This document shows positions 44,278 to 57,824 of a DNA stretch of 64,000 bases, piece after piece. The DNA is from Lepidodermella squamata (lineage: Eukaryota > Gastrotricha). Made by a program: the position numbers and the translations under genes. Each line of letters begins with the position of its first letter. The first letter of the stretch is position 1. Below the pieces are notes generated by a model. The model was not told the origin of the DNA. It searched no databases and was given only the letters and a program-made list of their open reading frames with translations. The stretch is from the NCBI GenBank assembly GCA_047495785.1, contig JBLDXI010000019.1:1302001-1366000 (forward strand), in the 5' to 3' direction.

Positions 44278-47200
44278 TCAGAACCCAGTGAGAGCACCAG
44301 AACCGCCAGATGAGTCAAAATCAGGTGGCAAATAAGATCCGCCAACTGGGCCACCGGCAGCTCCTTGACTGCCATCACGATTGTATTGTCCCTTGTAAAT
44401 TTTAGCCAGCTTTCTTCGAGCTTCCTCCAACTCCCTTTGCTTTCTCATCACTTCTTCGTGCATGTTGATAATCTGAAAAATAGCAATATTACATTTAAGA
44501 TTTGGAGATAATTGCAGGAAAAATTAATAGAAAACGAAACACTCCACTTGAAAATCTATTGATCGGTTACAACTTTGACTTGATCATTCTCATGCTCTAG
44601 TGAAAAATCAGCGGATAAAACAATGACACGAATAGCCAATATGGCTTGAAAACGGGTTTTTTGTTGTTGTACAGTTTAAGGCATCGGACGAACATGCACT
44701 AGAGGGCACATTAAACGCTGAACTATGGGGTAATTGATTTTGTTCTCAATTAATTTTCGAACTTTAAAGGAACGATTAAAGCGTAACATGATTTGAATAA
44801 ATAAGATTCTGCCAGGCCACGATGATGAAAGCTAGCTTGTCACAACACGACAATAAAAATCGGGTGGCTACTGTAGGCACGCTCAACATCAAGTCGGTTC
44901 TCACTTATTCGTCATCGTCCCGAAAGACAGTGTTGCGCGAGCCGCCGTAAAAGTAATAGACGAGGTAATGAGGACAATCGACAAGCGTGCATAAAATCCA
45001 CGCATGCTCGGCTTCCTCCTCGACCGAAAGCGGTCGCGGCGGTAACATCGCCGCATTCGGCGCGGTTTGCCTCAAAACCACACTTTCGGCGGTGACCAGT
45101 TGCGAGACACTGGGCCTAGCTAGGAGAAGACTCTCGCGGTCGACCTGATGATACACGCGATGACGACGAAGGAAGGAGGAGGAGAAGTTGCATACAGATT
45201 ATGATAATTAATATCAACATTTTAAATAAAATTAGAAGCAAGCTCGGTTTTATTTCTGCAAATAATTCCAGCGCAATTTTCAGCCAATTTTTCGAAGGTA
45301 AAAATGAAACGATAGGTATATAAAAACGACTAGAACTGAATAATGACGTCGGTAAAAAACCAGCCACGAGGCTAGGCTGAAAATCAAAAGTTACATACCT
45401 GTGTCAAGCCACCCACTCGAGTTCTACCCAGCAGTTCTTCGGCGGTTGCATCATCTGCGTCGTTGCTGCCAGTAATCAATCTTTGAACAGTTGCTACCAA
45501 TACTTCGGTCGCGCCTTTCACAGCCTGACCAGCGGCTTGGAGCCTGTTATACGTGGTCGAGTTGGGATCTGCTTTTACACGGCAAGCCAGGACCAGCTGG
45601 GTTGTACACGATGCAACTTGGCGAGCAGCTGCAATCAACCTCTCCTCGGATCCGGTTCCACGTAAAAGTTGATCCGCAGATTCGAAAAGATTCTGAGTAG
45701 CCTCAGCGACCAATTTCGCCGCGGAAATAAGTCCTTGAGACCACTGACTGTCATCAGCTGCATACAACTGTTGCCGGCTTGACGGTATCATCTGAAGTTG
45801 ATAGGGAAAATCAATACTCATTCAATGAAAATAAAGCAAATACTTACCCGTCCCTGAGCCATCAATTCCCGCTGAGCTTCTGACGCTGACTTCACCAAAT
45901 CTTGAGTTGTGCCTGCTAATGTTCGACACGCCTCAATGATCTGCTCGTGGACGGTCAAAACGGCCACGGCACTGTCGTCTTGCCCACCGGATGCATCTGA
46001 ACCTCTTCGAGGTGGTTGCATTTCTGTGAGGCGGCGTTCGACGACCGAAATTTTCTTTGACGCGACCATCAGCTCTCGCTCAGCTGTCTGAACTAATTGC
46101 TCAGATCGCTCCTCATCAGTCTGAGGAGCGCTCGCACCGGTAACAGCAGCTACCATGGACGCCAAATTAGCCGGGCGGGGTGGCGGGGGAGGACGTTGCT
46201 GAAAGATCAAATAAATCAATTTGACGACTGCTGTTGAACATTTTTAGTGCGATCCAACTTATGAAAACGGGACGATTGCAATGAAACAAATTTTAAACCA
46301 AATTACATGCAGATGTGCGTTTTTTTAACGACAATAACATCACATTTAACCTTCAAATAACCGGTAAGATGTGGTGGATAAGGGTTCGAAAGTTGCTTGT
46401 TGTAATACCAGGAAGCAGTTGCCCCAACTGACGAGACTTTACCCTCGGGGAAAACCGGGTGAGAATTTGATTTCAACTTTGGTGGTGGCTTTCTTTTAAC
46501 CGTTTTGACTTTAAAGGAGCCGTAGCCCCAAATTTTGTACTGCCTCATTGGTCTATTTGCAGGACATCTTAGGCTAGCGTAGAATCGCATCTATACGCAC
46601 AATTCATTTTCACCAGAACATCAGAAGCTGTTCATCAAAGATCATTAAAGTAAACGAACCTGCTGAGAGGGGGAACTCTCGACCTTGTGAACCGGGGTAG
46701 AAGGCGCAGGGGACTGCACGTTGGAAGAAGAATGTTCGTAATTCTCAGACCGCAACGTTCCCAATACATTTTTGATACGCGACGATAGTTGCGAAGAGTG
46801 CGAAGAATAAGCCTGATACGCCGCAGTATCAGCCGGGTCCGATTGTGAGATGAGAGATTTAGCTGTTTCAAGCATACGACAACCCACGTCAAGCGTATTG
46901 ACTAAACTGATGACAAATTTCTGCTGTTTTAACTCAGGCGATGAGTTTTCCTGGCTCATCGCGACAGAGCGAACGAAATCTACCAAAGCGTCAACAGAGC
47001 CGAGAAGTGGAGCGGCTGCGTTGTGAAGAGTCACAATATCAGGCGGGCCGACTTCCGGTTGTTGGTCTTTGATGGCTTGAACGAGTTGGGTCGAGACAGT
47101 GGCAACGTCTTTAGCAAGCTCGACATAACGACGCCGCACGGAATCATCCGCGCTTCGGCCAACTGCTGTCTTGCAGATATCACAAATCGATTTAGTCTGG

Positions 47201-50200
47201 CGGGCCACCCGGCTAGCAATGTTGACCAGTTCATCCGGGGTTGGCACCTGACCGACATTTACGCTCAAAGGCGCACATGCGTCTTGCATGAGAGATCTGG
47301 CGCATAGAAGCGAGTCAATTGAGGCAGCAAGGGCGGCTGGGCCCGGGCCTGTAGGCGAGGCGATCGGGCTTTGCTGAGACGACAAAATCGCATAAGTCTG
47401 CAGTGAGTTGAGCGAGAGACCAGCGAGAGAACCGGAGAACTGTCGAACAGCGTCGATAAATTGAGGTACATTACTATCCTTAGCATGGACCGAGACTAGA
47501 GCGACAGCATCGCCCAGCAACCGGGCGTCGTTCATGGCGTGCTGAAGAGAGACCGATGCATCCTGGTTTGACTGCGGGATCGAGATTTGACCCTGAGACA
47601 ATTCGTTTCGCAACAAATTCAGCCGGGAAATTGCGACTCCACACTCGTCAATCGCAGGCCCAGTCGGCGGCTTGAACTCATGGACCCGTTGAGCCATCAC
47701 CACTTTCTCACCGCCTCGGTCAACGGCTTGAATTGGGCCGGTAGAAACGGCAATAGCTCGGATTTGCTCGGCGGTTTGTTTAACCGAGTCGTTCAAACTA
47801 ACGGCTTGCTGCGGAGATTGCGGTGCGACTGAGGCAGTTTCGATCATTTTGGCAGTAGCATCGGCCAACTGCTTCGCAGCAGCTAATAAGCGATTCTTCT
47901 GCCACTCATCGGTTTCAGCGCTTGCCTTGTCCTTAATCGCCATTATCAACATGCTAGTCATCTGGGCAAGGGTGTTTGCTTCAGCGGCAATTTCGTGAGA
48001 ATCATCGGCGTGGATTACTCGCTCAGTAGCAGCAATTACTGCACTAGTATGCGTTGGCTTCTTGGGCGGAGGTGGGGGCGGCTTCGGCTTAGCGACAGCA
48101 GGAGCTTCGCTTTGGCTGGTCGGCTTTTCCTTCTCAACTTTTGGCTTCGAATCATTATTATGACCGTTACCGTTACCGTTACCGTTCGACGAGCCGTTTG
48201 ACGCACCGTTATTTGTTTCATGCCCATTTTTATGCTCATCAGGTGAGTGCATGTGAGTTGTTATGTGACGGACCAAATCGGCAACAGCCTTACCAACTGA
48301 CCCGGCAGCTTCTTGAACATGAACTACAGCTTGTTCATTGCCACATTCACGCTCGGCGGTCGAGACTAGGCGGTCAGCTACGACTCCGACCGCTCCGCAG
48401 CTCCTTACGAGCTGCTCTCGGCACCTTTGATCAGTCATAAGCGACGACTGAACGACCTTGGTGACTGCAACTAGTTGAGAAACTGCGAGAGCGCATTGAG
48501 TTGCCGAGTGGATAATTCCGTTTTTCGACTCATCAGAGTCGCATTGGGCGGAAGCAGCTTTGGATGCTAAGACTAACTTGGCAGTTGCGGAAGATACCGC
48601 TCGAGCTAGGGCGAGAATCTGCTCCTGAAAAGCGCGCTCTTCGTCTAAAATAGGTCCATTCACCGTAACGACAAGATCGCCACTCGCTTTTCCGACTACG
48701 CTAGCCGCTGCCCATAGTTTCTGCCGTCTTTCATCCGGAGTTTGATCCGACGAGCCGTTGACTCCTAGCGGCCTAGCAGCGATGAAAAAGTCGTTGAACG
48801 AATTGGTCAACGTCCGGGTGGCAGAAATCACTGTGTCTCGATTATGCTCTGATTCTTGAACAGCTGCGAAATTCCTCGCATCCTCAGCCAGGGGTTGAGC
48901 GTGCATAGCGATGGCAACTACAGCGTCGGTGACAACAGCGCATTCAACCACAGCAGGGCTGGAAATATCGGCAACTCCGGCAATATTCGCATTCGCGACA
49001 GCTGTTGCAGAAACCGCCTGGGCAGCCGCGGCACTCATTGCGGAGACACGGCCTGTCAGCTGCACCAACGTAGCTGATTTCAATTCACTCCAGTATCGCT
49101 CATCCCTGTGCTCGATTTGCCGCATTAACGGCAGATTCTCACGCAAACGACGATCAGCCGCACCGAACTGGTCTAGGCCATCGGCAATGGCGTCGTCTAA
49201 CGCTTGTTCCTCAGGTGTAAGGTTAGATGTGGGTTGCGTCAGTGAAATCACCATTTCTCGAATTTGCCCGGCTTCATGAATGATTTTCTGTCTCGATTCT
49301 TCGTCATTCTGTCTTTCAGCGTATAATTTTGCCGATGCTACTAAACGAGTCGTAGCTTCAGCCAACTGACGAGCAGCTGAGAGCAAACGCTGTTTCTGTT
49401 GATCATCACTCTCCTCGGCTACAATTCCACGCAAGGCTACAATTAACTGACTAGCAGACTGGGCTAAACCTCCGGCGCAACGAGCGGTTTCACGACTGTT
49501 GTCACTCCTTTGACCGGGCTCGGCATGGGCCTGTTGAATAATACGCTCCGAGGCCATAACAACAGCCGATTGTAAATCCTGAAATTCGGGCATTTGTTTT
49601 TCCTGACTTTCCTCCTCACGCTTTCTAGCATTTCCGTGAACATGTCCGAGAAATTCCTGAAGGCACAGTGAAACTTGATTAGCAGCCTGCAACATTTCCG
49701 TAACCATCCGTTCATCGGCACAGTGCCGCGGCGCCATATCAGCCAGCTTTTCAACACTGGCCGAAACTTGGGCGCCAACATTTGATAACTGAGTTTGACA
49801 TCCTTGGCTATCCGCAGCCGACGCGATAACAACCTAGAAAATATTAAAACAAATTGTCAAGAAAATGTAACTTGACTTCTGGGTTATGTAACCTTTGTAA
49901 CAGCGACTAGTTGAGAGGTGGATAAAGCACATTGTGTAGCGGCTTGAATAACGGAGTTTTGGTTCGAAACCGTATCGCATCGGTTGGCAACCGCCTTGGC
50001 GCGTAACACCAGTTGAGCGGTAGCGTTTGCCACGGCTTTCGCGAGCGCAAGCAGATGTTCCTGAGATGAAAAACAAGCAGTGAAAACCCACAGAAATTGT
50101 GTATCTAGAATGAAATACCTGATATGACTTCTCGTCCGAAGACACGCCAACACCAGAAGCAGCTTTCAAAACGTCAGCAGCTTCGCCAACTTTCGTAGCA

Positions 50201-53170
50201 GCGGTGAGCAATTGTTGACGAGGCTGCAAAGAAATTGAAGAAACTTAACATCTTGCTCATAAAAAAAATTCAGTTTTTGAATTATTTTTCCATTTCAGAA
50301 TGTACGAAATCGTCAAAACTTTTCGGTCCGCCCGTACGAAAATCATCATTAAAATTTGATCAAAAATTTTCAAGGCGTTTTTAATTACCTCAACATTAGC
50401 GGGATGAGCGGCGCGAAACATGTCGTTGAACGCAGAAGCGAGCCGACGAGCCGCGGTGAGCAAATTGCCCCGCGTATCACCGTTGCCGTTGTTGCCATCT
50501 TCAACAGAGTCATTCGAGAATAGCAGCAGGCCGCGAACATCGTCGCACAAAGGCGGCATCTCGCGCGAAATAGCACTGACCGCCTGCGCGACATTAACGC
50601 AGTGATGCTCATCGGGCGCCTGGCCATCACTGGCAGCCGTAAACGTCGTCGTCATTATCGATGCCGTGGCCGCGCTCATCTCCGACAGCCGGCCTGAAAC
50701 GTTCTGGCGGTGGACTGAAATGATGGCCTGGCGGCGCGCGTAGTCAGCCTGTATGAAACAATAGAAAAGGACAACATTAATCTCAATTCATCAGGAACCA
50801 TCAAACACGCATTGAAAATGGTTAATTATTACAAAATTAATTCCAAGCAGATTTATTTCAATAAGGCAATAAACAGTTGTAGCACTTGAAATGAAATAAT
50901 GAGCGCAATTTTAAGCCGAATGAAAATAACTGAATTTTGAAGCGGGTTGTGTCATCTTATTTTCGAGTTCACTTAGACGAATAGCCCTAAACAGATAAAC
51001 CAGCCCCTCAACGTATCAATAATTTGCCACGCTAATTAAATTAAGGAGGAACGTACCGCGTCAGTAGCCGGCGGATGAGGACGGATGTTTTCGGCGTCGA
51101 CCAGGAAGCGCTGAGCATCGTCCATGATCGAAATGCCGTTGTTGAAAGTTGTAGCTAGGGCTTGATGAGCAGGCGAGCTCGGTGTAGGCTGTGGCGGTTC
51201 GATATCAACTGAGGCGGGCGTGTTCGGGACAGCCGATTGATCACCAGCCTGGGCTCCGTCAGTCGTATCAGTTGTTGCCGGTTGACCTTCAGTGGCCGGG
51301 GATGGCTTCAATCGCCGCAAGGTAGCCGCTAATTCTTTCGGCGTTAGAATAGTCGCACGATGCGGTTGGATCGTATCAACCCTCGGGGCGTGGGGTTCGC
51401 GGCTCAAAGTCGACGTCGGCGAATATTCAACACCTTGCTTCTTCTTCGAGATGATCTCAGCGTAGCCAGCAAGCAGCCGAGCGATTTGTTCACCTTCTTG
51501 CGTTTGAACCGAATAAGGCCGACCGTATTCGCCAAAGTCGAGAGTGAAGTAGTTGGTGCGAACTTCCCATTGCTTGATCTTGGTTAGCGGCCATTCTTGA
51601 AGAACTTCGCGATTCGAAGGCTTGATACGAACAACAGCGTCGCGGGTAATACCGAGCAAAATAGGCTGAAGCTTTCGCTTTTCTTCGTTCTTTTCCTGAA
51701 CACAAGAGAAAGAACGAAAATTAATGATTGAAAGTGGTCATAAAAATTGGGCTTATAAATCCCGAGCGGCCACGTGGCGACGGCGTGGTCGCAAAAAATC
51801 ACGCTAATTGTGTTGCTAAAAATAAAAATCGCGTGCAATAAGGTTATGTTGGCAATAAAAACTGATGCACGCAAAAAATAGCCTCAGCAGACCGCCCAAG
51901 AAAAAAAGGACGGAATACAAATGATTTATCAGCCTAGACATTTAAGGTCGCCCGAAAATGAGCGAGGGAATATACAATTCAAGCCAATATTTCACGTAAT
52001 AGTTTCTGATTTAACAGACAGCAGGATATCTCCCGAGTTTTCTATTAAAACGACGCGATTTTTTTCGTGATTTTCCTTCTCAACATCAGTATTAATTCCC
52101 ATTGCGATAATCATTAATTCGTATTCGCTTCGTGTAAAATTGATATGTGATGTGAAACAAACCCTGGCCAGAAATATAGCGATGCCATAGGTGCGTAACT
52201 GACGGCATGTTTGGACGTATTTGAGGCGCGCGTCCACTTGAACGATCTCGCCCAGCTCTTTGTATCGTTCGTAAATCTCACGTTCCAGACCCTTGCCTCT
52301 GAACTCCTTCGGCAAATACTCGTCCCAGTTCACTTGCTCGAGCACGTCGCCTTTGACGTCAAAGCCGCGATCAATGTAAAGCTGAAGACCGGCTAGCATC
52401 GTCGCCTCCTTTTGCGTAACAGGGTAGCGACCGCTTGTAATGCCATCGACGCATTGCGCGTATAGCAAAGTCAACTGAACAGGGTCGCGTGTATCAACAT
52501 TTCTGTCTGATAAGAAAAATTTTCGCCGCAAGACAAGTGGCTGTAAGTCCAAGTCTTTGTAAAGCCCTTGTTCGCGCAGCGTTTGAGCATGATTCAGCCA
52601 ACAAATCGTGTCATCAGTTTTCAATTTATTCCGCAGCTTCTCCATTTTCGAATCTTTCGATAAAGTTGCGGTAGACCCGGCGGCGGAGTCAGGCCTGTCA
52701 TAGCTAGACATTCCACCGCGTGACATGGTGCCAGTTTTCATGAGAGTACCGGTCTTATCCTCGTAGCTCGGCGAATCGCGAACTAGCGAGTATTCCTCAA
52801 AATTAACAATGCCCATTTTTGAGCAAATTTCCAGCATCAACTCGCCGACAGTTTTGCTCTCGTCGAGTTCCATTTTCTTCCTAGTTCCATCGAGAGTTTT
52901 GATCGAGATCACAAGAAATTTCTTCTTATAAATTAAGGTAGTGTCCTGGCCGATCATTTGATAATAGCCGACCGTCCTCGAAGGCTCGAGCCATAAACCT
53001 TTCGAGGGATCGGATTTGTCCGGTAGAAATAAGCCGTATTTCCTGGCGTCATTTTCGGGAATATTTTCACTCGCGATGGCGCAAATATCTCGAACAAGGT
53101 CTGTGTCTTTGATGTTAAATGTTTTCTGAAGACGATGGTCTTCGTAATTGACGTTGAGGCGAAATAACAT
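44278..53170 (-). CDS. TLN: Talin
   Basis: Talin links integrin tails to actin. The start at 53170 opens the FERM head: F0/F1 with KYGLFLPDKSDPSKGLWLEP and YKKKFLVISIKTLDGTRKKM, an F1 loop insert, F2 with LNHAQTLREQGLYKDLDLQP and RYKELGEIVQVDARLKYVQT. F3 is in the exon from about 51700: LLGITRDAVVRIKPSNREVL, EWPLTKIKQWEVRTNYFTLD then FGEYGRPYSVQTQEGEQI. The rod follows in about six exons, the largest about 46655-49833, full of talin helical bundles (AATQCALSTSQLVAVTKV; AAAKQLADATAKMIETA). The C-terminal I/LWEQ actin-binding domain is at 45402-46201 (DDSQWSQGLISAAKLVAEAT) and the dimerisation helix at 44278-44474 (KQRELEEARRKLAKIYK). I estimate about 2,150 residues, shorter than vertebrate talin (about 2,540). 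A Gly/Asn-rich and polyproline linker (about 48050-48240) interrupts the rod. Confidence 0.95.
44905..45144 (-). CDS. Possible alternative terminal exon of talin
   Basis: Within the last talin intron, a pyrimidine-rich tract (CTTCTCCTCCTCCTTCC) ending in ATCATCAG precedes an open frame of 79 codons plus stop: VDRESLLLARPSVSQLVTAE, then a Pro/Glu-rich stretch and a hydrophobic block (HAWILCTLVDCPHYLVYYFY), ending FRDDDE. The preceding talin exon ends after ...VGGLTQ in phase 0, so joining to this exon keeps frame and would replace the dimerisation helix. It could instead be an unrelated nested gene or chance. I recognise no similarity. Confidence 0.4.
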   Translation of the reverse strand, partial: VDRESLLLARPSVSQLVTAESVVLRQTAPNAAMLPPRPLSVEEEAEHAWILCTLVDCPHYLVYYFYGGSRNTVFRDDDE

Positions 53171-56100
53171 GATTAAAACATTAAAATTCTTCCATATAAA
53201 TACACTAGAAAGAACAAATAGGGAATATATTTCAAATCACTGGGTGCAGGCAAGTGGCGAGCAGCGGCGCAAAAATAATATGCACTTTTAGCCTCACACT
53301 TTTTATACACAATAATCGTAAAATGTGCTTCCGCTTGTGGTCATTATAAAACGATAGAAAAATAGCGGGTCCCCTTTTTCTTTTCCGGGGGTGCTGATAT
53401 CTAGAAAGAAATGATTTGCAAACACATAGTATAGATTAGACGTATACAGCATAATCAGCAAAAAGATATTATCTCGCTTTGGCGCCGGCGTGTAGGCTAC
53501 GATAGCTTGAGCGCGTTGTAGATCGTAGCCAGATAGTTTGAGCATGACGCGTATAATGAAAAAGCGAGGAAAAAACTCTGGTGAGTATTCCCCAAACGTA
53601 AAAAAGTATTAGCGTAATAGAAATAACAATTACACAGAAGAAGTAGTAATCCGTGCCCATAAAACCGACGCAAAATAATAAACATTTAAGGTAATATAAC
53701 TGCCGCGAGGAAAACATGACTCCTGGCTTACTGAGGAAAATAGCGACCGAAAACAAAGTAGTTGAATGCACCTAAATGTTTAGCGAATCAATCACACAAA
53801 CAGCTCGAATATTGGTAAATCTAAGGTTCATGAAAGCGATGTAGCGCGGCGGGGAGTAAAAGGAAAGATAGCAGAAGTGAACGCCCAGGTAAAAATGTAA
53901 ACAATTCCCATCATAAAACGGCGGTAATAAGACAGAACAGCCGGCATTTGGTCAAGCGCTGTGTGGCTGCCGAGTCGCTGTGATATAAACAAACAAATAC
54001 AGGAGTCATCACGACAGGGTCCAGAACAGCACCCACCAGGGATACAGCACGGCCGCGCGCGCACACGAAAGGTGAGGGTAAACACCAAACGCGCGTATAG
54101 GGTGAGGCACCGTATGTAACACGGTGTTGTTGCCGCCCCGGAGAAGCCAACTCGGACACGTAACCGCGATAGCAAGGCGCATACTTGTACGCAGTATAAT
54201 GCCGTTCTACTAACGGTAAAATAGGTTTTAAGAGGGGTGTGCGTGTGTATGGAACGAGCGGCATATTAATAATCGTCAGAGGCCCGATTCCTATTATTAT
54301 TTGCCTCCGATTACGGTTTCAAACGTAAACGGTCGAGAGGGGTGGGCTGCGATCAACACATGCAAACAAAAGCATACCATACCAACCACCATCAATGGAG
54401 AATCATAAAAACCGCATAAATGCAACTATAATACAAACATTGTAAGGCCATAAAGCAACAAGCGGCGAGCAAAGAACAAAGCGCAAAGTTATGCGTGGGG
54501 TAATATTAATATTATCAGCGTTATTGCCGTAATGCAATGAATTCGCTTGTCGGAACTTTGGCAATTAGGTACAGCAAGGTTTAAATGAGAACGGTGCCTG
54601 CAATAACCGGAGTAGAGGCGCCCTGCTCGCTTACAAGGTATCACGTATTTATAAGTCAAAAACAATAATCATAACGATTTGCAGGCCGATCAGAAGAAGA
54701 GCAAAGTGAAAACAACGACTGAGCATAGATAACTGACTCGGTAATAATAATCAACCCAAAAACAGTCGTCCGCATGTTTCCGGTATTAGCAATTACAAGC
54801 AGCATGGCATTAGAATCGATTTTAGAATAGGTCCACCGACTTCCGGAAAACAATTATTATTTAGAGAGGAATACAAATATAAACAAATTTACTTAGCTGA
54901 ATTTCTTCTACATATTACCAGATACGAATGTGAGAGATACGATGAGCTCGAACACGCGCCAATCATCACTTGTGCGCGTGGCCAGAGCTATAAAATTATA
55001 CTGCGAGAAAGTTTACCATAAACAACGGTTATCGCAAACATAATTTTCTTCTTAACATTCCCCCTGGGCATAGGATGACGCCACATACCGCTGCTAGCAA
55101 TAACTATGTAAGGAGACAAGCGACTGAGTTAATGCTGCTTAAAAACACACCATGAATATGATACAGTGTGGAGAGGACTTCATAACAACAAGGGCACATA
55201 AAAAATCACAAGATGCAAGAATTCGAAATAATTTATGCACGGCGAAAAAAGAGTAATGGGAATAAAATCAATGCATAATACATCAACTTTTAATGACAGC
55301 CGAGTATTCCGCGGTTGATTTATCAACAAATCCTTCTGCTCATTCCAACATAACAAGCGATGCTAGACATATGCCAAAGTTATTTACAGCATTAAACATC
55401 CAGTGCGACATGTGACATGTCAGCAAAAAACTTCTGTATTAAACACGATTAATCATTCTCTTTTATACGAAATTAGAACTATAACGAAATTATTGAAACA
55501 TAAAAAGGAATGTTGACATTTTAAATTGAACTTAAATTTGGCTTTCGTCCGCTTATCTAAACCCTAATCACCTAACTAGGTATATCCTATAGCCCACCAC
55601 AATGCTGCCAACGTTTCTTTGGCCTCTTGCATAATGGGCCGCGGCCTCTAAGTCTTAGCTCCGTGATAAACCATCATCTTTTGACTTCCTGAAAAAAATG
55701 GTGACAGCGATTACTCGAGGAAAGGTGACCTCCTGGAAGTTCATTCCGAAAAATGCACATGGAAATGAAGCGAATAAAACACAACATTCATAATCCCTAA
55801 TGATTCAAAGTCCGCTTTCCAACTTTCTGTTATGGATAAATTTACAGTGCTCTTCACTGGAATGTGGATAAATAGACGCGGAATGAGTCTTAAATACGGG
55901 TTGACGATGTGACTTTCCACCTTGCGCCAGGGGGTGTTTTCATCCCTTGACACTCGGTTGTGGGCTACGCTGCGGAAATATCTGGTCCGATCTATGGTCT
56001 ATGGCACATTATTAGAGCGTATCGGTTATGCTAATCACTAATAACGTACGTTGGACGAGTCAACGGAGACTTACAAATTTCAAACAAGCAAACATTGTAT

Positions 56101-57080
56101 CGTATAGCATATAACGCTTTCTTATTTCTTATTTTCATTCTCAGACTAAAGCTTTGCTGCCACATAAATAGCAAATCGCAAATCGAAAATGTGGACTGGC
56201 TATACTTATTTATATAATGCGAATAGCTAAACAGCTCAACCTGAACATACTGCAAGCGATCGAATATATTTCAAATCTCCAAATCTTGGTCATTCAAATG
56301 GCGCCAGGACGCACAATTGGCAAAAGATGCATCGAATTGCGCAGGAAAAATGTTCGCTTCACAAAAATTCCTTCCAGGAGGCGTCAGAGGCCAGAATAAA
56401 CCTGAATCGTACCCCAACAACAACGAAATCGATCATGCCAAAATAGTGTCTCCTTTTTGCGTTAGACGCTCTTGTGCGGGCTAAAACCTAAAACGACAAG
56501 ATGGTCACAGTTGGCATAACCGCAGTCAGCAGAAATGCTTGCTTTACTTTGCTATTTACTTGAGCGTTTTCAAAACCAGCTAATTCGCAGTTTAAACGCA
56601 GGGGCGCATATCGATCGAGTCACATTCACATATCGTTTACACGTTACAAACGGCAGTGAGTGGGTAGGTTGTGTGGTTGTGGATGTGGGTTGTGGAAGAT
56701 GGAAGATGGAAGTCGATAACAGGAAAGCCGAGATTTGTTCGTCGAGATTTGGGATTTTGAATTTCGCCAAAACCCAAAGTCAAGGACGTTTAAACAATTT
56801 TCTGAAAAACAGTCATAAATTGAATTTTAATTATATTTTCAATTTACGATGTGTTTAATTGCCATGGAAACTCATATAACGCGGAACTTTTGAAATTGAC
56901 GGGCTCCACGTCACGCGGTGTCACTGCCACGCTATTTTGCCAGCATTTGCCTGCGTGTTTGTTACCGCATAGTACCCTTTATATAGCTTTCCTTAACGCC
57001 AGCATGATGTCAACCTTCAAATTTACTGGTACTGAATTCTATTTGAACGTACAAACTTTCGATCTCCAATCCAAAAAAGC
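53171..57080. other. Large gene-poor interval between talin and the ARF gene
   Basis: Nearly 4 kb without a supported exon, between the divergent starts of talin and the GTPase gene. It presumably holds promoters and any non-coding first exon of talin. Several open frames at 53.5-54.3 kb are Cys/Arg-rich without splice continuity or recognisable motifs. It is GC-richer at 53.8-54.3 kb and AT-rich after that. Confidence 0.4.
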
Positions 57081-57824
57081 ATGGGTCTCTGGATTAGCCG
57101 CGCTCTTAGTGCATTTTCCGAACTGGTCAACGGCAATGAAACGATGAGAGTTTTGATGCTCGGTCTCGACAATGCTGGTAAGCATTATTTCTATCTGCTA
57201 AATCTATTATGAAATGATTGTTTCTAGGGAAAACCACTGTGCTCTATAAAGTAAAACTTAACGAAGCTGTATGCACAATTCCCACTATCGGCTTCAATGT
57301 TGAAACTGTGTCGCCAGTCAAGGGACTAACTTTCACTGGTAAGCATCTGATTTCTTTTAATGTAGGATGAATTGCTCATTCCATGGAAATTTTTTAAACA
57401 GTTTGGGACGTTGGAGGTCAGAAAACTATTCGCAAATTGTGGCACCACTATTACAATGGCTCCAAGGGATTGATATATGTTGTCGATAGCCTTGATGCGG
57501 AACGAATGGCCGAGTCTAAAGAGGAGTTATTTGACATACTCAACGCCGACGAAATGCGAAATGTTCCCGTCGTTGTATTCGCAAATAAGCAGGATTTACC
57601 AAGTTTGTGCTGCGACACAGTTTCGAAAATACTCTAATTTTATGTTTCATTGTGTAGATTCGTTAAATCCCGCACAAGTAGCAGAGAAAATCGGTCTGAC
57701 TTCTCTGCGCGATCACCCCTGGACTATTCAAGGAACATGCGCAACTAATGGTGATGGGCTGTTCGAAGGCTTTCATCAGCTTGTGGATATGATTAAAAAA
57801 CAAAAGCGTGAAGGTCGCCTATAA
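57081..57824 (+). CDS. ARF-family small GTPase
   Basis: ARF GTPases regulate vesicle coat recruitment. Exons 57081-57178, 57229-57338, 57402-57602 and 57658-57824 join in phase to 191 residues. The start MGLWISRAL provides Gly2 for N-myristoylation. G-box motifs: [13 protein letters not shown] (P-loop), [10 protein letters not shown] (switch I), [18 protein letters not shown] (switch II), [10 protein letters not shown] (NKxD) and [13 protein letters not shown] (G5 region, ARF-type). The last residues are basic (KKQKREGRL). Closest in style to divergent ARF1-like proteins rather than ARL2, ARL3 or SAR1. A second-exon stretch ([10 protein letters not shown]) is one or two residues longer than usual. 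A poly(A) signal lies at 57917-57922. Confidence 0.9.

Noticed and set aside
53469-54264. Cluster of minus-strand open frames upstream of talin, Cys/Arg-rich
   Set aside because: They overlap each other in different frames, lack splice continuity and show no motif.
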